Positions 1 through 8,064 are shown, counted from the first letter of the stretch. The stretch is DNA of 39,864 nucleotides from CAZGXM01 sp964529795 (GCA_964529795.1 CAZGXM010000015.1:1-39864); one strand, 5' to 3'. Numbers and translations are program-made. Notes: generated from the sequence alone by a model not told the origin.

Positions 1-103
1 GTTGTCCTTTCTGCCAGGGCAGCGGCGGCAAGTCCGGCAGGGTGCAGCCATAGAGGTAAACACTGAAAGCAGCCATCAAAAAGAATATCAGTACTTTTTT
101 CAA
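1..103 (-). CDS. Lipoprotein, N-terminal part only
   Basis: On the minus strand a TTG start at 103 follows a GGAGGG ribosome binding site (112-117) by eight bases. The readable part begins MKKVLIFFLMAAFSVY and runs into LYGC, a good lipobox with Cys20 as the lipidated residue, then a proline-rich stretch. This is a type II signal peptide, so the product should be anchored outside the membrane by Lgt, whose gene is also in this window. The rest of the gene lies beyond the left edge, so the function cannot be read. It is divergent from scfA. Confidence 0.7.
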   Translation of the reverse strand, partial: MKKVLIFFLMAAFSVYLYGCTLPDLPPLPWQKGQ

Positions 104-276
104 CGGTTATTCCCTCCAAAAGGAAATATTAATACCTATTTCGCCAAATAATTGCAACTTCCTTGCTCCGCGTAAAAGTTCAATAACTCTGAAGGTTCGT
201 TTTATCTCCCGCGGGTCTCTGGCGATGGCAGTATCACCGGCCTGCAGCTTATCAAGCAACCTCCGGCAAAAACTTT

Positions 277-305
277 TTGCCGCACTTTTTGACTTGTGAT
301 ATAAT
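277..305 (+). promoter_or_regulatory. Promoter of scfA
   Basis: TTGCCG (277-282) and TATAAT (300-305) are 17 bases apart. TGA directly before TATAAT gives an extended -10 element (TGnTATAAT). Transcription should start near 312, just upstream of the scfA ribosome binding site GAAGGAGG. Confidence 0.75.
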
Positions 306-335
306 ATTGGCAGTAATGGTGAAGGAGGCATTTTC

Positions 336-485
336 ATGAGCAAAAAAGTACATATCAAAACAATTGCAAACCCCAACCTGCAGGACACCCTTAAGACCGG
401 GGACTGCGGTGCCTGCCAGTCTTCCTGCCAGTCAGCTTGCAAGACGTCTTGTACGGTTGGCAACCAGGTTTGCGAGAAAAGGTAG
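336..485 (+). CDS. scfA: SCIFF ranthipeptide precursor (six cysteines in forty-five residues)
   Basis: This 49-residue peptide starts at ATG 336, eight bases after GAAGGAGG. It begins MSKKVHIKTIANPNLQDTLK and has six cysteines (24, 27, 31, 35, 39, 46) in its second half, which is the hallmark of the SCIFF family. In this family a partner radical SAM enzyme joins cysteine sulfur to neighbouring residues, typically threonine, forming thioether crosslinks. Ser and Thr residues alternate with the cysteines here. The maturase gene follows directly. SCIFF peptides are nearly universal in Clostridia, and their biological role is not settled. The identification is firm because of both sequence and neighbour. 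Confidence 0.95.
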   Translation: MSKKVHIKTIANPNLQDTLKTGDCGACQSSCQSACKTSCTVGNQVCEKR

Positions 486-490
486 AGTAA

Positions 491-517
491 ACCCACTGCG
501 GTGGGTCTTATTTTTTT
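491..517 (+). terminator. Hairpin with T-run between scfA and scfB (attenuator)
   Basis: ACCCAC (491-496) pairs with GTGGGT (501-506) around a TGCG loop, and CTTATTTTTTT follows. It lies six bases after the scfA stop and 15 before the scfB start. It looks like an intrinsic terminator that would let most transcripts end after the peptide gene, giving more peptide than enzyme. Termination is inferred from structure only. Confidence 0.8.
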
Positions 518-531
518 CAGGAGTGACAAAA

Positions 532-1914
532 TTGGCTGTCATGGATATTTCCAAACATGATATACATTTATTTACCTATAAAGAACTAAATATTCTGTTG
601 GATGTAAACAGTGGTGCTATCCACCTGCTGGATAAACCGGCGGCGGGTGTTGTCCGTGGAGTGATGGATAACGAGCCCGAGCACCTGCTGGTGGAAAAAT
701 TCGGTCAGTCTGCAGTTACTGAAATCACTGAGCAGCTTGCGGAGTTAAAAAATAAGGGCTTACTGGGAAGTAAGGGGGAAGTGGATGTCTGGTCACTTAC
801 TGCGGAACCGGCTTACGTCAAGTCCCTTTGCCTGCATGTTTCTCATGACTGCAACCTGCGCTGCCGCTACTGTTTTGCAGGGACCGGACGTTTCGGCGGG
901 GAAAGACAGTTGATGACGGCTGAGACGGCAAAACAGGCGGTGGATTTTCTCTTGGACGTTTCAGGTCCGCGGCAGTTTTGCGAAATTGATTTTTTCGGCG
1001 GCGAGCCCCTTTTAAATTTCCCGGTGGTCAGGGAAACGGTACTGTATGCCAGGGAGGCCGCAGAAAAAAAGGGCAAGCAAGTAAGTCTTACCCTCACTAC
1101 CAACGGCATGTTGTTGGATGAGGAGGTAAGGAAGTTCCTGCGGGACTGTGATATTAAGCTGGTACTCAGCCTGGATGGCCGCCCTGGCGTAAACGACTAC
1201 ATGCGCCCTACAGCTGCCGGCGGCGGCAGTTACCGGGAAATTCTGCCCAAATTCAAGGCCATGGTGGATGATTTGGGCGGGGAGAATTATTATATCCGCG
1301 GTACGTATACCCGCCATAACCTGGACTTTGCGTCGGACATCGCCCACATGCTGGACTGCGGCTTCACCGAGTTGTCGGTTGAGCCGGTGGTGGCACCGCC
1401 TGACGCGGTCTATGCCTTGACAGAGGAGGACTATCCCCGCCTGGCGGCGGAGTATGACCGGTTGGTAGACTTTTATCTTGAATACTGGGAAAGGGGTATA
1501 CCGTTTAACTTTTTCCATTTTAACGTCAGCCTGGAACAGGGGCCCTGCCTGTCCAAAAGACTGCGGGGCTGCGGCGCCGGTTTTGAGTATTTGGCGGTAA
1601 CTCCTGCTGGGGAGTTATATCCCTGCCACCAGTTTGTGGGTGAAAGGGAATTTTACCTGGGAAATGTTGAGCGGGGAATAACCAATACTGCTGTCAGTGA
1701 GCGTTTCCGGCAGGCCCATATCTTTAACAAACCCGAGTGCAGGCAGTGCTGGGCACGGTTTTACTGCAGCGGCGGCTGTAATGCCAATGCCTACCAGCAA
1801 AACCGGGACTTGTTTAAACCATATAAAGTGGGCTGCCTGATCCAGAAGAAACGCCTGGAATGTGCCATATACCTGGAAGTGAGGGAACTTTTGGCTGCCA
1901 GGGGAGGGGATTGA
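532..1914 (+). CDS. scfB: SCIFF maturase, radical SAM/SPASM protein
   Basis: This 460-residue enzyme has the radical SAM motif CNLRCRYC (Cys107, 111, 114), which binds the SAM-cleaving [4Fe-4S] cluster. A FFGGEPLL glycine-rich segment follows, and the C-terminal SPASM domain begins near CGAGFEYLAVTPAGELYPCH and continues with CRQCWARFYCSGGC and a last Cys near 484 bases before the stop-proximal tail. The SPASM cysteines bind auxiliary Fe-S clusters. Its substrate should be the scfA peptide just upstream. I chose TTG 532 because AGGAG (519-523) sits eight bases before it; GTG 523 and ATG 541 are the alternatives. The longer in-frame extension upstream overlaps scfA and is not coding. The stop almost touches the ccdA start. 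Confidence 0.92.
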   Translation: MAVMDISKHDIHLFTYKELNILLDVNSGAIHLLDKPAAGVVRGVMDNEPEHLLVEKFGQSAVTEITEQLAELKNKGLLGSKGEVDVWSLTAEPAYVKSLCLHVSHDCNLRCRYCFAGTGRFGGERQLMTAETAKQAVDFLLDVSGPRQFCEIDFFGGEPLLNFPVVRETVLYAREAAEKKGKQVSLTLTTNGMLLDEEVRKFLRDCDIKLVLSLDGRPGVNDYMRPTAAGGGSYREILPKFKAMVDDLGGENYYIRGTYTRHNLDFASDIAHMLDCGFTELSVEPVVAPPDAVYALTEEDYPRLAAEYDRLVDFYLEYWERGIPFNFFHFNVSLEQGPCLSKRLRGCGAGFEYLAVTPAGELYPCHQFVGEREFYLGNVERGITNTAVSERFRQAHIFNKPECRQCWARFYCSGGCNANAYQQNRDLFKPYKVGCLIQKKRLECAIYLEVRELLAARGGD

Positions 1915-1915
1915 T

Positions 1916-2605
1916 TTGACCGCAGTTTTTGACCCGCAGCTAGCAATGCAAAGCATTGACCGGATATCCCTGCTGACTTTTTTACTGGTATATTTCGGCG
2001 GAGTAGTTACCAGTTTCAGCCCATGCGTTATATCCATGATTCCCGTACTGGTTGCCTATATCGGCGGCTATGGAGAGGCGTCCAAGGCCCGGGGGTTTAT
2101 TCTTGCCCTGGCCTTTAGCGTTGGACTGGCCACAACTTTCAGCATCCTGGGTTTGATAGCATCGTCCCTGGGGACAATCTTTGGCAGCTTGGGGGACGGC
2201 TGGTACTACTTCATGGCTGCGGTGGCCGTTGCTATGGGCCTGAACTTGATGGGATTTTACCAGATAAAGTGGCCTGTATTAGACGTGGTTGCCCCCAAAA
2301 AACGGGGTTTGATAGGGGCATACCTGGTGGGCCTGTTTTTCGGCATGGTGGCAACCGCCTGTTCCACACCTATTCTTGCAGTGATTCTTACTTTTGTGGC
2401 TGTCAAGGGCCAGCTGGCCGGCGGGGCGGTCCTACTGTTTGTCTACGGTTTGGGTCAAGGGGTACCGCTGCTGTTGGTGGGCACATTTACCGGGTTGATT
2501 AAAAAGATTGCCACGGTGCAGAAATGGATGCACTTGATTAATAACATCAGCGGACTTATTCTTATTGTACTGGCGATTTACTATATCAGTTTGGCAGTCA
2601 GGTAG
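1916..2605 (+). CDS. ccdA: CcdA-type thiol-disulfide transporter
   Basis: A 229-residue protein with about six membrane segments and the paired cysteines of the CcdA/DsbD-beta family: Cys in TSFSPCVISMIP of the first helix and Cys in ATACSTPILAV of the fourth. CcdA carries electrons from cytoplasmic thioredoxin across the membrane to extracytoplasmic thiol proteins, including those that keep apocytochrome c reduced. It starts at TTG 1916, after GGGGAGGGGA, with the scfB stop only two bases upstream, so the two are probably co-translated. The ccm operon further on has no ccmG/resA gene, so this CcdA and the thioredoxin reductase at 6921 may serve it. That link is inference. Confidence 0.9.
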   Translation: MTAVFDPQLAMQSIDRISLLTFLLVYFGGVVTSFSPCVISMIPVLVAYIGGYGEASKARGFILALAFSVGLATTFSILGLIASSLGTIFGSLGDGWYYFMAAVAVAMGLNLMGFYQIKWPVLDVVAPKKRGLIGAYLVGLFFGMVATACSTPILAVILTFVAVKGQLAGGAVLLFVYGLGQGVPLLLVGTFTGLIKKIATVQKWMHLINNISGLILIVLAIYYISLAVR

Positions 2606-2614
2606 GTGATAAGT

Positions 2615-4624
2615 TTGGCAACGTACAGGACAATGTGCCCGTTGGATTGCTTTGATGCCTGCGTGTGGCAGGTGGAGGTGAAGGAGGGCAGGGTAACCAG
2701 GGTCACCGGTGACCCTGACCATCCCTATACCCAGGGGAAGGTCTGCCCCAAAGCTGAAAGGCAGGTTGAGCGCATGTACAGCCCGGACCGGGTGCGTTAC
2801 CCTTTACGCAAGACACCTTCGGGCTGGCGGAAAATATCCTGGGATGATGCATTGGCGGAGATAAGTGAAAAACTGGGGCAGATTGCCGCGGAAAGCGGTA
2901 CCACCGCGGTGCTGCACAACTTTGATTCCGGCAGCAACGGCTTGCTGAATAGCCTGGACCAGCGGTTTTTCAACGCTTTCGGTGGTGTGACCCGGACTTA
3001 CGGCAGCCTTTGCTGGGGCGCGGGGGACGCCGCTCAAAAAACTGACTTTGGCGAATGCCGGGCCCACCGCTGGGAGGATGTTCTGAACAGTGAACTGGTG
3101 GTACTGTGGGGGAGGAATGTATCCGAGACAAACCGGCACCTGCTGCCCTTCCTCAAAAAAGTAAAGGAAAGGGGCGGCAGGATAATTGTTGTCAATCCTG
3201 TCAACATCAAGCTCCCTTTTGATGCGGACTTGTTTGTTCCCGTGAAACCCGGCACTGACGGGGCACTGGCTTTGGCCCTGGGCCATGTTATCTGCCGGGA
3301 AAGATGGCTGGATTTATCTTTTGTATCCCGGTACGTATCGGGTTTTCAGGAATATTTGAGGGTTGTAAAGCAATACCCGCCGGAAAAGGCAGCGGCTATT
3401 ACCGGAGTCTCCAAGGAAATGATAGAGAAATTTGCCGCCCGGTATGCCCGGGCCGGTGCTGCCAGTATCTTCCTCGGTTATGGGATGCAGCGCTATACCA
3501 ACGGCGGTCGCACCGTTCGTGCCATTGACGCCTTGGCGGCCATCACCGGCAATGTAGGAAAAAGCGGCGGTGGGGTCAATTATTCCTTTGCGGGCTACAA
3601 GAAGAAGATTTTTGTCGATATCAGCGGCAAGGAACTGGCCGGAGCGCGGCGAAAAATACCCTATCCCTGTTGGGGGGAGGCAGTGCTGGCGTTAACTGAC
3701 CCGCCGGTACGGGCAATATTTGTCACCCGTTCCAACCCGGTCTGCCAGCTGCCCAACACCACCAAGGTGCTGGAGGCGTTCCGGCGGGCGGAATTTGTGG
3801 TTACCGTGGATTTTACCCTGACGGATACAGCCGTGGAAAGCGATTTGGTACTGCCCTGCGCCACGGTTTTTGAGGCGGAGAACATTGTGGCTAACAGTAT
3901 GAACCAGCATTTTGGCTATGTGCCGAAACTGGTGGACCCCCAGGGAGAGAGCCGGCCGGATGCTTGGATATTCATGCACCTGGCTAAGACCATGGGCCTG
4001 GAAGAAATTTTCGGTGAATTGAACACTGACCAGTGGATGGAAAGGATTTTGGAACCGTTAAATAAGTATGGTATTGATTTGGCAGAACTGAAGAAACACG
4101 GGGTTATGGACAATCCCCTGATTAAACCGGTGGCCTGGGAGGACAGGAAATTTGCTACCCCTTCGGGGAAAATAGAGCTGTATTCTCCCTCCCTTGCCGC
4201 CAAAGGGATGGGAACCGCCGATTATGTGCCAAGTACCGAGACGGGAGGCAAGAAAGGTACGGACGGGCAGTATTCGCTGGTACTGCTTACACCGCACAGC
4301 AGCAACAGGATACATTCCCAGTTTCATGACCTGCAGCTGGACAAGGCTATGTACATGCCGGTACTGTTACACCCGCAGACTGCCATTGACCACGGGATAG
4401 CCGACGGCGGCCTGGTGTTGGTGGAAAGTGCCCGGGGCCAGGTGAAAGGTGTTGCCCGGCTTACGGCAAATGTTTTACCCGGTGTGTTGGTAATCGAGTC
4501 CGGCTGGTGGATAAAATTTGGCGGTGGGGTCAATGCTTTAACTCCCGGTAGGGTTTCGGACATAGGTAATACGGCCGTATATTATGACTGCCGCTGCAGC
4601 ATCAGGAGAATAACCGAGGTGTAA
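2615..4624 (+). CDS. Molybdopterin-dependent oxidoreductase with one [4Fe-4S] cluster
   Basis: This is a complete 669-residue catalytic subunit of the DMSO reductase superfamily. The N-terminus has four Fe-S cysteines (Cys8, 12, 16 and 44, the last in GKVCPKA). The molybdopterin-binding domains follow (VVLWGRNVSETNRHLLPF, then GYGMQRYTNGG), and the C-terminal dinucleotide-binding domain begins near LTPHSSNRIHSQF. Cys133 in YGSLCWGAG sits where many relatives present the metal-coordinating Cys, Ser or Sec; this is inference. No signal peptide, electron-transfer subunit or membrane anchor gene is adjacent, so it may be a cytoplasmic enzyme of unknown substrate. TTG 2615 has AGGTGA five bases upstream; GTG 2606 right after the ccdA stop is possible but lacks a binding site. 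Confidence 0.85.
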   Translation: MATYRTMCPLDCFDACVWQVEVKEGRVTRVTGDPDHPYTQGKVCPKAERQVERMYSPDRVRYPLRKTPSGWRKISWDDALAEISEKLGQIAAESGTTAVLHNFDSGSNGLLNSLDQRFFNAFGGVTRTYGSLCWGAGDAAQKTDFGECRAHRWEDVLNSELVVLWGRNVSETNRHLLPFLKKVKERGGRIIVVNPVNIKLPFDADLFVPVKPGTDGALALALGHVICRERWLDLSFVSRYVSGFQEYLRVVKQYPPEKAAAITGVSKEMIEKFAARYARAGAASIFLGYGMQRYTNGGRTVRAIDALAAITGNVGKSGGGVNYSFAGYKKKIFVDISGKELAGARRKIPYPCWGEAVLALTDPPVRAIFVTRSNPVCQLPNTTKVLEAFRRAEFVVTVDFTLTDTAVESDLVLPCATVFEAENIVANSMNQHFGYVPKLVDPQGESRPDAWIFMHLAKTMGLEEIFGELNTDQWMERILEPLNKYGIDLAELKKHGVMDNPLIKPVAWEDRKFATPSGKIELYSPSLAAKGMGTADYVPSTETGGKKGTDGQYSLVLLTPHSSNRIHSQFHDLQLDKAMYMPVLLHPQTAIDHGIADGGLVLVESARGQVKGVARLTANVLPGVLVIESGWWIKFGGGVNALTPGRVSDIGNTAVYYDCRCSIRRITEV

Positions 4625-4646
4625 TGATAAGCCGGAGCACCACGGC

Positions 4647-4787
4647 GGTCTTGTTCAACCGCTAATCACCGCTGTCATGGCAGCCATACTGCTGAGAGAA
4701 AAAATTACTTTCATTGTAATTTTGGGAGGAATTTTAATCATCTATGGCGTAGTAATAACTTCGAAACAAAGTGGAAGTGTAAGGTAA
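4647..4787 (+). pseudogene. C-terminal remnant of an EamA/DMT-family transporter
   Basis: One frame reads GLVQPLITAVMAAILLREK and then TFIVILGGILIIYGVVITSK before a stop at 4785-4787. This matches the end of EamA-domain (drug/metabolite) transporters: a helix ending in L-x-E-x-[IL]-[ST], then the last helix with GG-LI-x-G-V-V. The usual ten-helix protein of about 300 residues is missing, and the upstream bases belong to the oxidoreductase gene. No ribosome binding site precedes the internal ATG 4677. It is best read as a decayed gene end left by a deletion. Confidence 0.6.
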
Positions 4788-4855
4788 AACTGCGGCTAAA
4801 AGGGCTTTGCACTGTAAGGAATACCCTAAATCGCACATCCAGCCTCGCACATCTC

Positions 4856-4880
4856 ACCTCTCAAATGGGAGGTATTTTTT
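4856..4880 (+). terminator. Intrinsic terminator before the M23 peptidase gene
   Basis: ACCTCTC (4856-4862) pairs with GGGAGGT (4867-4873) around AAAT, with one wobble pair, and ATTTTTTT follows. It could end the scf-ccdA-oxidoreductase transcript or act as a leader terminator for the next gene. The rest of 4788-4946 holds nothing I recognise; I saw no match to a c-di-AMP riboswitch. Confidence 0.75.
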
Positions 4881-4946
4881 TCCACGCAGGAACATGCCTT
4901 TTGGGACATAGAATGAATCAGGAGCAGTAGTGAAAGGGGGGACGAG

Positions 4947-6377
4947 ATGTATTTTTTCACAAAAGAGGAAGTACTGGCACCGGACAGCAGGATCCCCATC
5001 AGCAAAAGGACTTTACGTGCAAAAACCGGGCGGCTTTTAAGAAAGCCCGTCTTTTGGATAGTGTTGGTTTTAATGATTGCCGGTATTACCACCATATTTA
5101 TGCCCCACAGCAAGGATGCCTATGTAGTAATGTTGGACGGTAAACAACTGGCTCTGGTTTCCGACATTCGCATGGCAGAGGAAGTATATTCCCGGGCAAA
5201 AGCTGACTTGGCAAAAAATGTTTCCGGCCAACCGGTTTGGCAGAACAGTTTTCAGGTCCAATTGGTAAAAGTCCCTCAGGATACGGCTCTGGTTGATAAA
5301 AGCGGACTTTACTCGTTAATAAAAAATGAGCTCAGTTTTGAAGTTATGGCCACGGCCATTGAGATAAACGGCCAGCAAAAGGTTGTTCTCCAGGACAAGG
5401 CCAGTGCGGAGGAAGTACTCAACCGTGTGAAGGAGCAGTTTATTCCGGAGCAGGAAGGAGTAGAAATAGAATCAGTCTCATTTGAACAGCAGCCGGAATT
5501 GGTTCCCGTGGAGGTAGAACAGGATGAAATTGCCGGTGTGGACGAGGCTTTTAATTTGTTAACCACCGGGGAAAAATTGGTGAAGACACATGTTGTTAAG
5601 GAAGGAGATTCCCTGTGGACCATTGCCCGGGCCAATGATTTGTGGGTGGAAGATATCTTGCAAGCCAACCCGGGCATTTCAGAAGATACCAATCTCCAGC
5701 CGGGGCTGGAATTAAAGCTGGTCAAGGCCAAGCCCATGCTGGATGTAGTTGTTGCATACAAGGCAAACATCTTGGAAAAAACCCCTTATCCTGTTGAAGT
5801 CATCAAGGACGACACCCTTTGGCGCGGCCAGGAGAGAGTCAAGCAGTGGGGCCAGTATGGGGAAAAAGAGGTGCTCTACCGTATTGTACAGCGCAACGGC
5901 CAGGAAGTTGGCAAGCAAGTATTAGATGAAAAAGTAATCAAACAACCCCAGCGCAAGATTGTCAGGCGCGGCACCAAAATGATGGTGGCATCCCGGGGTG
6001 CTGGCGGTAACGGTGAACTGGGGTGGCCGTTAAGGGGCCAGATTACTTCCCGTTACGGCTGGCGGGGCAGGGAGTTCCACACGGGTATTGATATTGATGG
6101 GAAAACCGGAGACCCGGTGCTGGCTGCTGAAGAAGGCACGGTAATCTTTGCAGGCTGGCGGGGTAATTACGGTTATATGGTAGTCATTGACCATGGTGAC
6201 GGGCTGCAGACTCGTTATGCCCATAATTCCAAGTTAAAGGTAAAAATGGGCGATAAAGTTTCCCGCGGCGATATCATTGCTTTGGTAGGTAGCACCGGGC
6301 GCAGCACCGGTTCACACCTCCATTTTGAGGTGCTGGTAAACGGGGATACCCGTAACCCCATGCGTTATTTGGACTAA
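4947..6377 (+). CDS. Cell-wall endopeptidase: membrane anchor, LysM, G5 and M23 domains
   Basis: This 476-residue protein has a basic N-terminus and one membrane helix (about 34-53, FWIVLVLMIAGITTIFM). A region of unknown fold follows, then LysM (about 213-262, THVVKEGDSLWTIA) for peptidoglycan binding, a G5-like domain (about 268-345), and a C-terminal M23 domain (about 355-476). M23 zinc ligands are visible in HTGIDID and SHLHFEV. Such proteins cut peptide crosslinks in the wall during growth, division or sporulation. The start is ATG 4947 after AAAGGGGGG. It stands alone between two terminators, so it is probably its own transcript. Relatives with all these domains are common in spore-forming Firmicutes. 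The domain calls are confident; the exact physiological role is not readable. Confidence 0.9.
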   Translation: MYFFTKEEVLAPDSRIPISKRTLRAKTGRLLRKPVFWIVLVLMIAGITTIFMPHSKDAYVVMLDGKQLALVSDIRMAEEVYSRAKADLAKNVSGQPVWQNSFQVQLVKVPQDTALVDKSGLYSLIKNELSFEVMATAIEINGQQKVVLQDKASAEEVLNRVKEQFIPEQEGVEIESVSFEQQPELVPVEVEQDEIAGVDEAFNLLTTGEKLVKTHVVKEGDSLWTIARANDLWVEDILQANPGISEDTNLQPGLELKLVKAKPMLDVVVAYKANILEKTPYPVEVIKDDTLWRGQERVKQWGQYGEKEVLYRIVQRNGQEVGKQVLDEKVIKQPQRKIVRRGTKMMVASRGAGGNGELGWPLRGQITSRYGWRGREFHTGIDIDGKTGDPVLAAEEGTVIFAGWRGNYGYMVVIDHGDGLQTRYAHNSKLKVKMGDKVSRGDIIALVGSTGRSTGSHLHFEVLVNGDTRNPMRYLD

Positions 6378-6403
6378 GGTGTTAGAAAGCGAAACGAAAC
6401 AAG

Positions 6404-6430
6404 CCCTTCATTCATGAAGGGTATTTATTT
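6404..6430 (+). terminator. Terminator of the M23 peptidase gene
   Basis: CCCTTCAT and ATGAAGGG (6404-6421) form a near-perfect palindrome with a short loop, followed by TATTTATTTT. It lies 26 bases after the stop codon. Confidence 0.75.
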
Positions 6431-6449
6431 TGGGGAGAATAAATAGGGG

Positions 6450-6479
6450 TTGAAACAGCGGCGAAAAACTGTATATAAT
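6450..6479 (+). promoter_or_regulatory. Promoter of the CoA-binding protein / trxB pair
   Basis: TTGAAA (6450-6455) and TATAAT (6474-6479) are 18 bases apart. A second TATAAT overlaps at 6479-6484. The position, between the preceding terminator and the next gene, supports use. Confidence 0.65.
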
Positions 6480-6534
6480 ATAATCAAAATAAATACCCCG
6501 ATGGGGTAAGATGGTGGTGGGGAGGTATTTAACA

Positions 6535-6921
6535 GTGGACTGGCAAAAAATTAAAAATATTGCGGTGGTGGGGTTGTCAGATAAGCCCGAGCGGGCCAGT
6601 TACCGGGTGGCTAAATACCTGCAGGAGCAAGGCTACAAAATCATCCCGGTCAATCCTGTCAAAGATGAAATCCTGGGCGAAAAAAGTTACCCTTCAATCA
6701 AGGGTATACCAAAAGAGTTGGCCATTGATGTGGTGGACGTATTTCGCAAGCCCGCGGCAGTACCGGAAATTGTGGACCAGGTAATTGAACGGGGTGTACC
6801 GGTGTTATGGCTGCAGGAGGGCGTAATTCATAATACAGCGGCGGAAAAAGCAACTGCAGCAGGGATAGAAGTTATCATGGACAAATGTATGATGAAAGAA
6901 TATAGAAAGGATGTTGGTTAA
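6535..6921 (+). CDS. CoA-binding domain protein (YccU-type)
   Basis: A 128-residue single-domain protein with a Rossmann-like CoA-binding fold. It has IAVVGLSDKPERASYRVA near the start, then YKIIPVNPVKDEILGEKSYPS and a conserved DVVDVFRKP segment. In proteins of this family the domain matches the CoA-binding half of succinyl-CoA synthetase alpha; the cellular role of the stand-alone form is not defined. I chose GTG 6535, nine bases after GGAGG; an in-frame ATG at 6511 lies upstream of that binding site and is less likely. Its stop overlaps the trxB start (TAATG), so the two are translationally coupled. Confidence 0.8.
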   Translation: MDWQKIKNIAVVGLSDKPERASYRVAKYLQEQGYKIIPVNPVKDEILGEKSYPSIKGIPKELAIDVVDVFRKPAAVPEIVDQVIERGVPVLWLQEGVIHNTAAEKATAAGIEVIMDKCMMKEYRKDVG

Positions 6922-7838
6922 TGACTTATGATTTGGCGATTATCGGCGGCGGACCGGCGGGATTGACCGCAGCGCTGTACGGTGCCCGGGGTGGTTTGAA
7001 AACTATAGTGCTGGAAAAGTCTATGCCCGGCGGGCAGGCGGCGCTTACTGACATCATTGCCAATTATCCGGGTTTCCCCGAGGGTATCAGCGGGCCGGAG
7101 TTGATGGACAAGTTTCACCGGCAGGCCATGGGACACGGTGCGGAATTTAAAATGAAAGATGTGACCGCCCTGGAAGACAGGGGCAATATAAAAATTATCA
7201 GAGCCGGTGAAGAGGAAATAAAGGCCAGGAGTGTGGTCATCGCCACTGGTGCCAGGGCGCGGAAACTGGGGGTACCTGGAGAATTAAAGTTTCAGGGTAG
7301 AGGTGTTTCCTACTGTGCCACCTGTGACGGTGCATTTTTTAAGGATAAGAAAGTGGCTGTGGTAGGCGGTGGCGACTCGGCGGTGGAGGAAGCACTGTTT
7401 CTTACCAAGTATGCTTCCCGGGTGGTGATTATTCACCGGCGGGATGAATTGCGGGCTGTAAAAGCTTTGCAGGAGAAGGCTTTTACCAATGAGAAGATAG
7501 AGTTCTTATGGGATAGTATAGTGGAAGAAATTAAAGGGGACCAAAAAGTAGAAAATGTCAAGGTGAAAAACGTGAAAACCGGTGCTGTGGCAGACCATGA
7601 TTTTGACGGTGTGTTTATTTTCGTTGGTACTGAACCAAACACGGAATTTTTGCAGGGCGTCATTGAATTGAACGAGAGAGGCTATGTAGTGGCCAGTGAC
7701 TTTTTGGCAACGTCCGTGCCGGGGATATTTGTTGCCGGCGATGTACGGGAAAAATTCCTGCGCCAGGTCAGTACCGCCGTTGGTGACGGTGCCCATGCCG
7801 CCATGGCGGCAGAGCGCTACCTGGGCGGAGTGCTTTAA
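6921..7838 (+). CDS. trxB: Thioredoxin reductase
   Basis: This 305-residue flavoprotein has the FAD-binding GGGPAG near residue 9, the redox-active CATC (Cys132, Cys135) in VSYCATCDGAFF, the NADPH-site GGGDSAVEEA and HRRDELRA (HRRxxxR, which favours NADPH), and a C-terminal GIFVAGDV that closes the FAD site. The length and order match bacterial TrxB. It moves electrons from NADPH to thioredoxin and so supplies reductant that CcdA can carry outward. It overlaps the preceding gene by one base and is followed by a possible terminator. Confidence 0.95.
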   Translation: MTYDLAIIGGGPAGLTAALYGARGGLKTIVLEKSMPGGQAALTDIIANYPGFPEGISGPELMDKFHRQAMGHGAEFKMKDVTALEDRGNIKIIRAGEEEIKARSVVIATGARARKLGVPGELKFQGRGVSYCATCDGAFFKDKKVAVVGGGDSAVEEALFLTKYASRVVIIHRRDELRAVKALQEKAFTNEKIEFLWDSIVEEIKGDQKVENVKVKNVKTGAVADHDFDGVFIFVGTEPNTEFLQGVIELNERGYVVASDFLATSVPGIFVAGDVREKFLRQVSTAVGDGAHAAMAAERYLGGVL

Positions 7839-7912
7839 GCCGAATGGAATCTGCTGCTCCGTGCAGGTTAATGGCGGTGAGTAGCAGTAATGACCCAAAG
7901 TTTACAGAAAGG

Positions 7913-7940
7913 CGGCCTCTCTTTTAGGGGGAGCATTTTT
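7913..7940 (+). terminator. Possible terminator after trxB
   Basis: CTCTC (7917-7921) can pair with GGGAG (7929-7933), with one wobble, and a short T-run follows (7936-7940). The stem is weak. A separate, longer hairpin, CTGCTGCTC (7851-7859) with GAGTAGCAG (7879-7887), lies just after the stop codon but has no T-run. Confidence 0.4.
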
Positions 7941-7952
7941 GCGTTAATTCCG

Positions 7953-7981
7953 TTGACAAACTTGGGATTGTGGCATAAAAT
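7953..7981 (+). promoter_or_regulatory. Promoter of the copA remnant / copZ unit
   Basis: A consensus TTGACA (7953-7958) is followed after 17 bases by TAAAAT (7976-7981). It is the best -35 match in the window and reads into the copper genes. Confidence 0.7.
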
Positions 7982-7995
7982 TAACCATAGCTAGC

Positions 7996-8012
7996 ATACC
8001 CCTGTAAGGTAT
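7996..8012 (+). promoter_or_regulatory. CsoR-like copper operator
   Basis: ATACCCCTGTAAGGTAT is an inverted repeat (ATACC / GGTAT) that resembles CsoR boxes of Gram-positive copZA operons. It covers the likely transcription start, 15 bases after the -10 box, so a bound repressor would block transcription. No csoR gene is in the window. The call rests on similarity to remembered consensus sites and on the copper genes downstream. Confidence 0.5.
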
Positions 8013-8064
8013 ATAAAAATATTTGATGCGATGTAAGGGAAAAATATATTAAGCCGACATAGAA

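Noticed and set aside
364..531. Upstream extension of the scfB frame from 364
   Set aside because: It runs through scfA in another frame, and a terminator-like hairpin and a good ribosome binding site mark TTG 532 as the start.
4788..4946. c-di-AMP (ydaO-type) riboswitch before the M23 peptidase gene
   Set aside because: Such riboswitches often precede wall hydrolase genes, but the conserved ydaO core segments are not visible here; only a simple terminator hairpin is.
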